Made by a program: the position numbers and the translations under genes | Notes under the pieces: generated by a model | Database searches by the model: none | Told to the model about the DNA's origin: nothing | The model's input: the letters and a program-made list of their open reading frames with translations, nothing else | Shown: in pieces, positions 32,301-40,708 of the stretch | How positions within the stretch are numbered: position 1 is the first letter of the stretch | How the letters are laid out: each line of letters starts with the position of its first letter | From: Nemertoderma westbladi | Taxonomy: Eukaryota > Xenacoelomorpha > Nemertodermatida > Nemertodermatidae | Direction: 5' to 3' | Length of the DNA stretch: 64,000 nucleotides | NCBI GenBank assembly: GCA_032718475.1 | Contig: JAUCBJ010006452.1 | Span: 1-64,000, forward strand

Positions 32301-34427
32301 GCGTGTAGGCTCCACACCTTGCGCATGTGATACTTCAGACCTAACAGGTTGACATATTGTTACAAGGGGTGGTGGTATACCCCTTTGAATGTTCACTAAT
32401 TTATCGCGCTCTAGCGCGATACTTTGCTGCACTTCTTGCAACTCTAGTCTACTTTCCCTTACTGTGCCCTTAAATTGTTGAACAGTCTCCTGCATCTGCC
32501 CGAGCAGGAGATCCACCCCCCGCCGTCTCTCGTCCACCCATTCGACCGCCGAAGCGGGAGTCGCCAACGTTGTAGCGGGCGGACGAGGGACAACGGGCCA
32601 CAAATTATGAATGTTTCGCTCGGGGTCCAGGACCTGAACTGTCTCCTGGGCAGTTCTACGGGGCACAGGTAGCTTAGTGCTATGCAGAGGGAATTTAGAG
32701 GTAACTTCAGGGAGTACAGGTGTGTCTATCACCGAAGGGGTGATTTCGAGAACAGGCCTAATTATTTCAGGCTCATCTACTATAGTAGGGAGTCTTTCTA
32801 TTTTAATTATTTGGTCTGTGGGCTCTGTACTACCTAAATTGTTGTTATTTAGTTGCCTTCTAACAGCTGGAGGCAAATCAGGCAATTTCTGACGGTGGAA
32901 TGTTCTTTTACGTCTACTTAGACGAGATCTATTTCCCTTGCCTTTAGTATCAGTGGTATCGCCTTCCTCAGATGATGTATAACCCTGTCTTTTGGGAGTA
33001 GATCGACTCATCATCTGCATATTACTAGCTGTTAACTGTTTATTTATGCAGTCTTGATTCTCTTGAAGATTTTCCAACTCCAGTTGGGTGATCTCTTCCG
33101 CTGCTCTCCGTTCTGCTTCCGCCACCGCTGCCGCTTTTGCCTCTGCCGCTGCCGCCTTTGCCTTTACCTCGGCTTCTGCTGCTGCCGCTTTTGCCTCTGC
33201 CACGGCTTCTGCCAAGGTCGCTTTTCTTTCTGCCTCTGCCACGGCTGCTATCTTTCTGTCTTCTATACGTTTTTTCCTTACTTGTTCTTCCTTTTCTCTA
33301 GCGATGCGGAGTTGTTCATCGAATTTAGCTTGATTCGCCGCTAACCTATCTACATCTATTGCATCCAACACACGCTGGGCTCCTTCACTATTAGGGCTAA
33401 GTCCATCTAGCCTTCTCCTCAACTCTTCATCTCCCAAAAAACGCTGATAGTCGTCAATATAGATGTCAATGGCATCCCTCTTATGCGGTTTCTCTGCCGT
33501 CGCTTCACTTTCCGCTTGGAAAAAAGTAGCGTCCGTTGATTCTCCATGGGTTGAGCGCTCCTCCAACTGAGCTTTCCACTGAGCTGCTCCTTGAACCTGG
33601 CGATTCACTCGTTGAAACCAAGTCTTTACGGCAACTTGCAACGACGTGTCTTGTCTTCTTTTAGAAGCCTCTTCAAAGGCTGATAAGATTAGCCTAATTT
33701 GCAGAACTCTTTCTCTAACTTGATAAAGCAGCTGTCCCTGCTCTTGAGGTCCTTGAGGTTGTTGTAACAGTTGTTTTTCTACTCGCTCCATAGAGCTGAA
33801 GAATCCTTGTGCGTATCCGGCTGCAGACCTCTTCCATACAGCTGGATCGATGGTTTCCTTGGCTACTCCCATCCGGTGTATGTCTTCCCAGGCAGCTTCT
33901 GATAAATTAAACGGGAGTCCGGGTCCGGGGAAGTTCCATTGCAACTCGACAATAGACTTCAGTTCTTCCCTCGTGTATCCCGCATAACTATCTCTAGTTG
34001 ATCGTTGACTTCTCGCCCAATCGATCTGGTGTTCTTCCACCGCGATCAATAACCTAGTGAGCACGGCTGCAGGAAGGATGAGAAGGGGATCCGAATAAAC
34101 CGCATCCGTTATCTCTGCTCCGCACTCGGGTTTCAGCTCTACAGTATCCTCACTACTGGAGCTGTTGGGCCGCTGAGAAATAAGTTCCCGGCTCGCGGGT
34201 TTTCGCTGTTCCGCTGCTTCTTGGTCCCGCTTGACCTGAGCTCGAGTGCCTATGATAGACCTACGATGTTGGACTAGCCTAGGTTCGGTTATTACTACTG
34301 GAGGGATGACCTTCCTCACAGTGGGAGGTGAACTGGACTTACGACCAGACGGTTCTACATCTCTATCTGAGTCGCAGATCGTTACATCTAATAAACTGTC
34401 TGACAGGTTCTGCTTAGTATCAGACAT
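26352..34427 (-). CDS. E2 BEL/Pao Gag-Pol polyprotein, intact
   Basis: 2691 codons from ATG 34427 with no interruption. Approximate order: charged amino region with an Ala/Glu/Lys coiled coil (residues ~360-450); Pao Gag domain, DUF1759-like, VGEIVKFNGDEMKWLPFNEY (~770-920); three knuckles CALCDGTHRLNMC, CYNCLRQGHQRRTC, CAKCGAKHH (~1057-1123); protease NALLDSGSTGTFIDKEL (~1229); RT with FASDIEGMFLQVKV and the catalytic DIYMDDNL (~1640 and ~1730); RNase H, QLHVFGDASDMGIG (~1900) and the BEL hallmark NPADIASRG (~2023); integrase HHCC (HSKLYHAG...CIPCRK, ~2285-2330), D-D-E residues in NTGVDLFGP, RSDKGTNFIG and GGSWERLIRSV; carboxy DUF5641-like domain (~2565-2630). All catalytic residues are present, so this copy may be active. 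It makes virus-like particles, reverse transcribes and integrates. Confidence 0.97.
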   Translation of the reverse strand: MSDTKQNLSDSLLDVTICDSDRDVEPSGRKSSSPPTVRKVIPPVVITEPRLVQHRRSIIGTRAQVKRDQEAAEQRKPASRELISQRPNSSSSEDTVELKPECGAEITDAVYSDPLLILPAAVLTRLLIAVEEHQIDWARSQRSTRDSYAGYTREELKSIVELQWNFPGPGLPFNLSEAAWEDIHRMGVAKETIDPAVWKRSAAGYAQGFFSSMERVEKQLLQQPQGPQEQGQLLYQVRERVLQIRLILSAFEEASKRRQDTSLQVAVKTWFQRVNRQVQGAAQWKAQLEERSTHGESTDATFFQAESEATAEKPHKRDAIDIYIDDYQRFLGDEELRRRLDGLSPNSEGAQRVLDAIDVDRLAANQAKFDEQLRIAREKEEQVRKKRIEDRKIAAVAEAERKATLAEAVAEAKAAAAEAEVKAKAAAAEAKAAAVAEAERRAAEEITQLELENLQENQDCINKQLTASNMQMMSRSTPKRQGYTSSEEGDTTDTKGKGNRSRLSRRKRTFHRQKLPDLPPAVRRQLNNNNLGSTEPTDQIIKIERLPTIVDEPEIIRPVLEITPSVIDTPVLPEVTSKFPLHSTKLPVPRRTAQETVQVLDPERNIHNLWPVVPRPPATTLATPASAVEWVDERRRGVDLLLGQMQETVQQFKGTVRESRLELQEVQQSIALERDKLVNIQRGIPPPLVTICQPVRSEVSHAQGVEPTRIYTASEVETPIVNPIKGNYRPVDNDIPYRTDHNPRNLYTDSSILNNTMAQESFTRQMARTEARQAVKVGEIVKFNGDEMKWLPFNEYYKDNIQNSVLYNGEKLRFLIECLEGSPKLMALKFIGHPDGLRQVWDTLNIRYGNRNNIAKYLYAKLVAPRKFISSGIIEFSDEIQEICRQLDWLGKSHEYQSSMVIGAVASTLPKGGVGTRWDKKVLYMMEQQRRDPTMADLMSFLDGEVKLQLLKQSREKTPENKVSEKPVSRRKITPVCYTDDGESPTSQGEDSGKDTERSYYVNKMPKDQVSKFKSRTNDRREQVRKTPPTSPKRIQVRKPEEKASVHNVTQNKVSNIKPKCALCDGTHRLNMCDEFLKKSLTERREVMWDKRLCYNCLRQGHQRRTCFSDLRCAKCGAKHHILLHAEFERNSPNQVSDSELHVQFSDVNDTDQSEMEGFYTDEFSDENESCYMINTAVYRALTYEKDTDSDLTLTTSERQPSWKEPSSNVGIREFPVVQVRVHGPERSCVVNALLDSGSTGTFIDKELAEDIFNGQPKFRTKLNMSGIMQVWKSTITADYYLGALSTPQDELGEHSIRSVKMVAIKNFATTQADLYNWDEDESIQHLNIPRFPTDYPGVQILIGQNAHEALETLEKRPAQPQPLQTYAVRTRVGWYFTGPSRRTLRERLPQERVCQVSEWEDDTSEGDDLTEGTPYSSDNDDIHQLFDEENIIDLLKENEAWQNQVNLCQLLYPSEQEAYNDELNDVIERHNAKTRDEHAVRFFTQEAVEPNSYDKALSVEEERAKQIQETTTRFLKDQGRYEVGLPFRKREPKFINNRPLAEKRIAQLHRRLTANSSAKAMYQTQLEKFINKGYAERVPEETPVTERTYYLTHHYVPKPGKPNEVRVVFDGSALYMGQSLNSELLPGPNLLQSLLGILLRLRQYSIAFASDIEGMFLQVKVLDKDRDSLRFLWWPEGDLNQQPVEYWMTIQAFGIISSPSNACSVVRATAEDNREAFSKEVIDNIKRDIYMDDNLKSLPSVEEAIEVAKGTVECLKRGGFRLTKFTSNSREFLESIPAEDRGAKDLDLIKDDLPETKTLGLKWDTERDILFFQLKQRDNPVRTKRICLSILSTYFDPLGFISPVILIARSLVQQMWLENHSWDDPLKGELLKKWMKWEDSLPAIEDFIISRSYFGHVLPTYSYQLHVFGDASDMGIGIVAYLRVETPDGIKVALVTSKALINNKLKVPRAELKAALYATAIGRNVTEQIDYPLEKTVYWTDALLVLEYITNEVCQFSVFVTNRVAIILSRTTMDQWRHCPGTINPADIASRGATPKELVNTPEWLGGPDFLYREEEEWPPHLTTAEIRQAKGAEKVKPKTRASKSKLFKPAVDLSVLFTSGEDALDQKPTATTKEILEIRDKDWKSGIPDISQGLSPLLQRAIRHYSSWNRLCKAVTYLKRCFHHRYSGTKTNSDDAPSTSARVHAVKDLPKYKITDRFLTEKISYQEHDETNKQMLRLLQCYKDSDKYFLLLRNPQMRLRDRFSSTMIDGLIRVGGRLTNAPLSFDTKFPILIRNLDIQIKIIVDVHSKLYHAGRERVLSEIRTRYYFYKPRRALNQVLRNCIPCRKAFSRPLTQREAELPRERVSFYEPPFTNTGVDLFGPIEVYRAWTIVKRWCVIFVCMTCRAIHLDMVNDLSTNSFVLSLRRQIARFGTSNTMRSDKGTNFIGANNEIQAYIKDWNGRQVDNQLKITASSWTFNAADAPWWGGSWERLIRSVKTAFHFVVPCRAYLTDELLRTLMEEIAAYLNERPLMPVSSNPDSLEALTPAHFLLKKPVAMLPQSEITDGDEYCRRTWQLMQLLSRHFADHFEKHYLPTLQLRTKWFAQQENVSTGDMVLIVDPDLPRKRWQTGRIIETYISSDGLVRSVELVVMRRNFKKPGIVFETQQLNRPVGRLCLLERDRELSGNYGRQETLPTTTSLIQPTSRGSPT

Positions 34428-35754
34428 GTTCGTGTGTACAGTTGAATGCCTACTGCTATATTACAGTCTGAGCAAGTCTAGTAATTCAGTATTAACTGCT
34501 AGCCTAGTAATTAATTACCGATACTGCTACTCAGTGCAGCGTGATATATATATAATATATTAGAATACCGGTATACTTATAGTATATATAACTATATAAG
34601 TATTATTACAGATACAGACTAGGTTTATCTCAGAATACCGGTATAATTTTAGCACAAATATATGAATATATAATAGGCCTATCGGTAATACCGGTATACA
34701 GCTTACAGTTTGTAGTATATATAATTCTGGACTAGAATTAAGTACAAGTACCGGTATAATTTCAGCCTAAATTTATAGAAATAAAGATAATAGGCCTATC
34801 GTAAATACCGGTATATCAATTATTTTAAATAATTGAATTTCTGTACTTTAGGGTTACTTGGTTACTCTACTTACTTTATTACCGTTATTTGAGCAGTAGT
34901 CCAACTGATATTGAGACCTAATGGTTGTATGGTAGGCCTACTATTTATAAATCGTTAGATTTGATTTACAATATATATATATACCCGTTTTAATGGGTTT
35001 TGTCAATGTTTGAAATAAATGTTATTATTTCTGGGGAGTAATCACTACACAAAGCGGTGCGCTTTCAGTGAAGTGTTACTTATAGGACACTAAAACAAAT
35101 AATACTAATTTACCTAAGTTACTTAATACTACAAATTACGTACGATTCGGTGGTGATTACAATCTCTAAATAAACACAAAATTTTACAAAAAACACGAAA
35201 CACGAATTTTCAGGGTAATTTTATAAGAAGTCTACAAACCAGCCTAACAAAGGGTTAGAATCTGGTTACTACAACGGACAGGGTACTACGGTATTTGAAA
35301 ATAATAAGTAGTAGTAAATACACTGCGTTGTCCAGATAGGAAAATACCACCGCCTGACGACCTATGGCCGTATCGCTATAGGTACTACGTTATGTATCAC
35401 GGAGTGTTCCTACCGAGAAGTTAATAGAGCTAATCGAATGTGCCTATCAACCACTTTACAACTCAAATATAATGCCTACAACAATTACTTTCGGAAAGCA
35501 CTGTACACTAAACCCTAAATTAGGTACGAGTACTTGTACAACAGATAATCAGTAGTTAAATATACTTGAACAGCTAAAAGAACCACGGCATCTGCTGGAG
35601 TAACCGATGCACAAAATCACCAGTCTTTACCTACGCCAAGCAGCCCGTGTAGTACCGGGGTTAATTTAACTATAACGGTATGTATAACAAACACAATTAC
35701 TGTAGGAACAAACTTTGGGAATATGAATGTTGCGAATAATCGCATAAACTCTGA

Positions 35755-36330
35755 ATAATAAATATTACGCTACGCGTACAAACTACTCAAACAAAATGCA
35801 GACCAAATACCGACAGACTACTATCAAGCCTAAACAAACTATGGTATATGCAGACTCCGAAATGATTAGGTAGTATGCGTTCTAACCCAGTAGTACGACT
35901 TATTCTTTAATTGGGGGTTTACCTTACAGCATTGGCTGCCCCTACTTCCTAACCGTACTTAATCGGACAGGTGCTCTACACACACTACAATCCATTCAGA
36001 CCTAACAACAGCCAGACAACTATCCAGCCTACAAATTATCTAATAAATATTATACGCTACCTGTACAGACTTACACAAACAAAGTACAGACTAAACGATG
36101 GCAGACGACTCTCAAGCCTAAATAAACTACAGGACATGCAGACTCCGAAATGATTAGGTAGTATGCGTTCTAACCCAGTAGTACGACTTATTCTTTAGCT
36201 GGGGGTTTACCTTACAGCATTTGCTGCCCCTACTTCCTAACCGTACTTAATCGAACAGGTGCTCTACACGCACTGTAATCCATTCAGACCTAACAGCAAT
36301 CAGACAACAGCTCAGCCTACAAATTGTCTG
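35755..36330 (-). repeat. 288-bp tandem duplication in the E2 leader
   Basis: CAGACTCCGAAATGATTAGG occurs at 35851 and 36139, with long similarity on both sides, including TAGTATGCGTTCTAACCCAG and GACAGGTGCTCTACAC / GAACAGGTGCTCTACAC. Confidence 0.88.
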
Positions 36331-36499
36331 TACAATCTGATCAGGTTTACACGCCTTCTGTTCAATACTGGCCTACTAACAAATAAAACTGACAGAAATA
36401 AGTAAGCTCCAAAAGAAACAAGGGGTGTACAGTCCCTAATCTCTTAAACAGCCTACCGGTATACAACAATCAAGTCGAATAATACTAATGTACTTATAC

Positions 36500-36640
36500 G
36501 GAAGTACCGGTTAGGACAGTTGGGCCTACGGACCTACAGAAGTACCGGTTCTGGAAGTTGGACCTACGGGCCTACGGCAGTACCGGTTCTGGCAGTTGGG
36601 CCTACTGACCTACTGAAGTACCGTTCAGGTTTACCGGTTG
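36500..36640 (-). repeat. 38-bp array, about three copies
   Basis: GTTGGGCCTAC or GTTGGACCTAC at 36519, 36557 and 36595, each unit ending AAGTACCGGTTCTGG or a close variant. Confidence 0.75.
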
Positions 36641-36693
36641 ACCGGTACTTTCAACTTTATTGCTTACTGCAATAAAGAAGCTATATCCTTTAA

Positions 36694-37900
36694 TGTTCGC
36701 GCTTTCAGACCTTTGGCAGTTTAACCCGCCAAATTATGATGTCTTCTAGATATTAAATCGCTTTTTAGCCTATGACAAGTATTTGATTCACTACACTAGT
36801 CGAAACCAATCTGTGCGCGATCATTCACCCGCTGGATATACCCGGGGGATTGGGTTTGACGGTTTAATCTTATTGCTATGTAAGCCTAACGTATTATTCG
36901 ACTGACAGTATTATATAATCTCTGACAATATTATTCACCTTCGGGGAATATTAACAGTTCCTTTAGGACGTGGCGCTCTATCCATATAAACAGAGTTATG
37001 ACTTAAACTACTCACAACGATATGGCTTAATTATAATTCACATATATGGCGCATTCTTTAGGAAATGCTTCTTTAACAGACTCACTCATACACAATGCTG
37101 CACAATACTGCACACTAATCTGCCGATCTTCACTGATTTTAGTCACATATAAAAGGAACACCGACTGACTCATGTAGGGTCTATCAAATAACATTAGATT
37201 CACTTCAAACCACTTTAACATAAGTCACAATCGATATATGTAACCCTTCTCTCTTACCTTCGGTATATCAAGAATATTGGGTTTCGGGGTTGTTTCTCGT
37301 TATTCCAAATATAATAATTCATCCACAAATATAATGAATAACCGACAGCAAAGCAGTAATGTTAAGTTAAGTTGCACAGTATTGGCCAATTAACCAGTTT
37401 GTTTTGAGTTAAGACAATCAGCAATTAGTTTGCGAGTGATTCGTTAGTTAAAGGATATATGTCCTTATAATTAAACCTACTAGTGTGAAGCTAAAAAGCA
37501 TAAAAGCACAAAACACTACAAAGCCGTTCTTTCGTGGCTTTGAAAAACTCGTGACTACTACTCTATACGAGGATACCAACTACCCTTATTCCACGAAGCT
37601 CCCGTTCAACACAGAGAAAGAGCAGTGAGATAGGAAAATTTCAGTTCAGTAGCTCTGTGATAGGTCAAAATCAAAGCTAACTCAAATTCTATTGGGAGAT
37701 ACAAAAACAGGGCTATGACGCAACCTCCCTAGGCTGGTTGTCCGATTAAACAGAGCCCAGATACCTGCTTACAGCAAATCAGCCAATAAGCTGGTAGCTT
37801 GCACTATTTTAGTTATAGATCCCCTTTAGAGTATTCTAGCGACCGGGGGGGAACTGGCCAGCAAAGCAAACGAACCAGTTATCCCACAAAAGCTTTTACA
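36694..37900 (-). repeat. 5' LTR of E2
   Basis: 1207 bp, colinear with 19342-20548, TG...CA, followed by the TAAAT duplication at 37901-37905. Confidence 0.93.
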
Positions 37901-37905
37901 TAAAT

Positions 37906-38722
37906 CAACCTTATTTCCTGACATTAGGGGTTTTCTGAGAAGCTGATCACAAATATGAGACTAAAAAATATCATATTATCCAACTAAATTAATTTTTTTG
38001 GCATTTGTAAGTTTTATGCTACAGTTGTATTTTTCGTCCCACCAGAGAAGCACTAAAAACAAAAGTTTCATTACCACTAAACATTTTTAACGAGTAGTTG
38101 TATCATGCATGATCAGCGGCCTTGAAAACCAATATTACCCAAACAATGGGAAAATTTAACCGTATGAAATTTTTGCTACTTCTACTTTTAATCCTGGGGT
38201 ATCAGAAATACACCAAAAATTATGTTTGACGTACGAGAAACATTATTACAGTAATAAGTTTCATCGTGATCAGAGACCTCAAAAACCCATATATCTTCGG
38301 AATTATCAAACCAAATACAACATATTTTTGTTTTCTAACCAATAACGTATTAAAAAAGCCGGGCCAGATAAGAGTTTATATCTGAGATAGTCTGTTTTGG
38401 CACGTAAGAATGCCTAGAACTTCAGGTTAAACAACAAATTTATACATGCCAAAACAGACTAACTTTGAGATAGACTGTTTTGGCATATAAATGTCTAAGA
38501 AAACATAAAAGCAATTACGCTCTATCTCACATTACACTATGTAGATAGGAGTTTCAGTTAAAAATATGCTGTTCAAATAATTATATGACTATAACTTACC
38601 TAATGACATCATTTCACAGGATTTCCACCAATCAGGATTCAAATGACAAGCCTGGAATGTATTTTGCGTTTTTCTCAAAACTATGTAAAAATGAGATAGA
38701 CGGTTTTGGCATTTAAGGGCCG
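37906..38722. other. Right arm of the AATA-flanked DNA element
   Basis: No gene. It contains inverted and direct copies of TGCCAAAACNGTCTA, including a near-palindromic pair at about 38445-38490, and ends in the right TIR at 38722. Confidence 0.65.
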
Positions 38723-39494
38723 AATAAGGCGGTGATCACTGAAGAAGGGTTGTAGTGTAAATGCATTACAGTCTTGTATAGAGCTCCTGTATTTCACACG
38801 AAACAGGATATGGTCTATCTGGGACTTGTGACCACTGGATCCACTTTCTAGTTCGCTTCTTGAACTGGGTTCCAGCCGAAAACAATCCATTTCCAGAGAT
38901 AAAATCCTGAAGATGGATGGAATTTCGGTTAACACTATTGCTATAGACCCAGGGCGATGTAGGTGATTGATGCAGACTTGCATTAAAGTCTCCCAGGAAT
39001 GTTAAGGATGCATGCTGATCCACTCCATCAGTAGCTGCTTGTAGATTCTGGTAGAAATTTTCCACCTCCTCTACAGGGGCAACACTAGTTGGAGAGTAGC
39101 ACACAATCAGAACCACCTTAGGAAACTTCTTAGCCAGTCTTCCAGAACATAAGAAGTGGCAACGGATTATGCGGTTAGAGATTTGGTCTGTTTTGTCCAA
39201 TGCTGCTTGTGCAGTTGGATTCATCAATAGACCAATTCCACCATTGCCACTATCATCTGCTGAAGCGAGGGCAAGTCGCCAACCGCCCCCCATGTCCTTA
39301 ATCAGAACCTCATCAGTCTGTCCAGTCTGCATTCGGTGCTCTTGAACACCCACTGCACTAAGAGAAAGCTTATCTGCCAAGGCAGTCAGCTCACCTTGTC
39401 GCATTGGGGACCCGAGTGTTAGGGTGTTTACTGAGGCTAGTCTAGTGGGTGACCCAGGGTTTGGGCCAGAAAGGTCATTAGGAAAGGGACTCAA
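38723..39494 (-). pseudogene. LINE apurinic-like endonuclease (segment 1 of 3)
   Basis: Minus-strand translation gives the exonuclease/endonuclease/phosphatase fold used by LINEs: LASVNTLTLGSP, LSAVGVQEHR (catalytic Glu), LTFLGDFNAS (Asp/Asn), and after a frameshift near 38870-38980, SQIDHILFRVKYR and FFSDHRLI (SDH motif). The frame is cut at 38722 by the AATA-flanked element just after SDHRLI; the following connector is at 18568. The frame change makes it a pseudogene. Upstream sequence stays readable for a few dozen residues without a clear start. Confidence 0.88.
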
Positions 39495-39944
39495 AGAATT
39501 GTTTGCCGCTCTCTCTCCAGTAGGGGGTAAGACAGCCGGTCAGGAGATAACTGACGCCTGTGAGGCCGATTGTGTCCAGTCATTCCACTGGCCTAGGTAG
39601 GCCACTGGTAGTGGAGCGTCAGACTGATGATAACAGCTAATAGGTCATAATTAACTGAGTACCGGTTTAACTCTGGAACTGTAATAGGTATATTGCAATT
39701 GGCCTACTGGACTGGCCTAGCTCTACCTATCTAACAATGAAGGCCTACCTAATGTTATCGCGGAGCTGGATAAATTATATCTAAAAGACGAGCAGACACA
39801 TCCACGACACAAGGATATGAGGTATGGTTAAAATTATAACAGTATACAAAAACATCTAGTATAAATTATCAAGAATACTGTAGTCAATTTTCAAGATTAA
39901 GGAAAGAAGCAAAATTGTTTCATGTAGAAGTTAGTGAAACCGTT
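39495..39944. other. No gene seen; probable LINE 5' part
   Basis: The sequence just upstream of the endonuclease may be the LINE 5' end. Nothing else recognisable; a few TAGGCCTAC words near 39590 and 39740. Confidence 0.4.
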
Positions 39945-40708
39945 GACATTAGCAATGAGTGCAGCTGGGGGTGAGAAGGTGAGCCCAGTCCATGTTGAGT
40001 CTGCACTCAGGAGGTACCTTAGTACTACTGTAAAATTATGTAAAGATGAGGAGGATTTATTACAAAAATCATGTGTAAAAGGTCTGGATGTTAGTGGTGA
40101 TGGTATATGCGAATTTGACAATGTAGAGTATGACAAATGGTTACAGGAATTGTTAGATGAAGATAAAATGCAGGCTTTAGAATGTGCTTTTATAGCTACC
40201 CAACGGGGTGTGAAACGTTTTTAAAGGAACCCTATCCGTCAAAGTTCTAATGTGTTTGGTAGGCCCGGTTTCAACAAATATGCTGGACCGTCAAATTTTT
40301 CCAGGGAACCTAACCCAATTTTCAGACGTATGAATACACCCATGAATTGTTTGGGATGTGGCAGTATATACCATTTATTAATAATTGCAATGCCAAGGGA
40401 GAGAGAAGTGAGTTTGTCAATTTGAGCAGTATTTATAGTCCAGGAATGCATGATATTAATGAAAATACAGAGGATATTTTTCATATTGAAAATGCATATG
40501 TTACCTTCACAAATGACAAAATAATTTCTGAAAGGTCGGCAATTATTGATTCAGCAGCTACAAGATCTGTATGTGAAACGGCGTGGGACAATAATTTCAA
40601 AAAAATCATTTTCATATCTCTCCTGAAGAATTGCCTTCAAATACATTTTATAAATTTGGCCATGGTGGATTACGACGTGCTGTTTTTTCATCAAAAGTTA
40701 TTTCATCA
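39945..40708 (+). pseudogene. LTR-retrotransposon gag zinc knuckle and protease, frameshifted
   Basis: A frame at 39934-40224 encodes a small helical protein (SAAGGEKVSPVHVESALRRY...). It is followed in another phase by an Arg/Asn-rich stretch leading to CLGCGSIYHLL and then, after a one-base shift near 40375, NNC, which together form a C-x2-C-x4-H-x4-C knuckle. Further on AIIDSAATRSVCETAWDNNF is an aspartic-protease active-site motif (D-S-A), continued after another shift by FYKFGHGGLRRAVFSSKV. This is the usual gag-to-protease order of an LTR element, distinct from the BEL/Pao copies here. No RT follows: the minisatellite begins directly. Superfamily uncertain. Confidence 0.65.

Larger units (their letters stand above)
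34428..36693 (-). other. E2 5' leader
   Basis: 2.27 kb between the 5' LTR and the Gag-Pol ATG, without genes. It has many ACCGGTAT words (34560-34820), a 288-bp tandem duplication (35755-36330) and a 38-bp array (36500-36640). I did not find a TGG-starting primer-binding site next to the LTR. Confidence 0.6.
19342..37900 (-). mobile_element. E2: 18.6-kb BEL/Pao LTR retrotransposon with intact pol and three 3' frames
   Basis: Two 1207-bp LTRs (19342-20548 and 36694-37900) and a 5-bp target duplication TAAAT (19337-19341, 37901-37905) define it. I see about five LTR differences. Read on the minus strand: LTR, 2.27-kb leader, one 2691-codon Gag-Pol frame, 1.6-kb spacer, frames A, B, C, purine-rich GGGAGCGG, LTR. 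BEL/Pao elements are usually far shorter, so this is unusually long. It lies inside the AATA-flanked DNA element. Confidence 0.95.
18569..38722. mobile_element. TIR DNA element with 4-bp target duplication, split by E2
   Basis: The left end reads CGGCCCTTACATGCCAAAAC and the right end, on the minus strand, CGGCCCTTAAATGCCAAAAC, followed by CGTCTA in both. The flanks are AATA at 18565-18568 and 38723-38726. Removing it brings the LINE endonuclease (SDHRLI) next to its connector in frame. Net of E2 it is about 1.59 kb (18569-19341 plus 37906-38722). No transposase is seen, so it is non-autonomous. The superfamily was not assigned; a 4-bp duplication excludes Tc1/mariner (TA), and the duplication is not TTAA. 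Confidence 0.82.
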
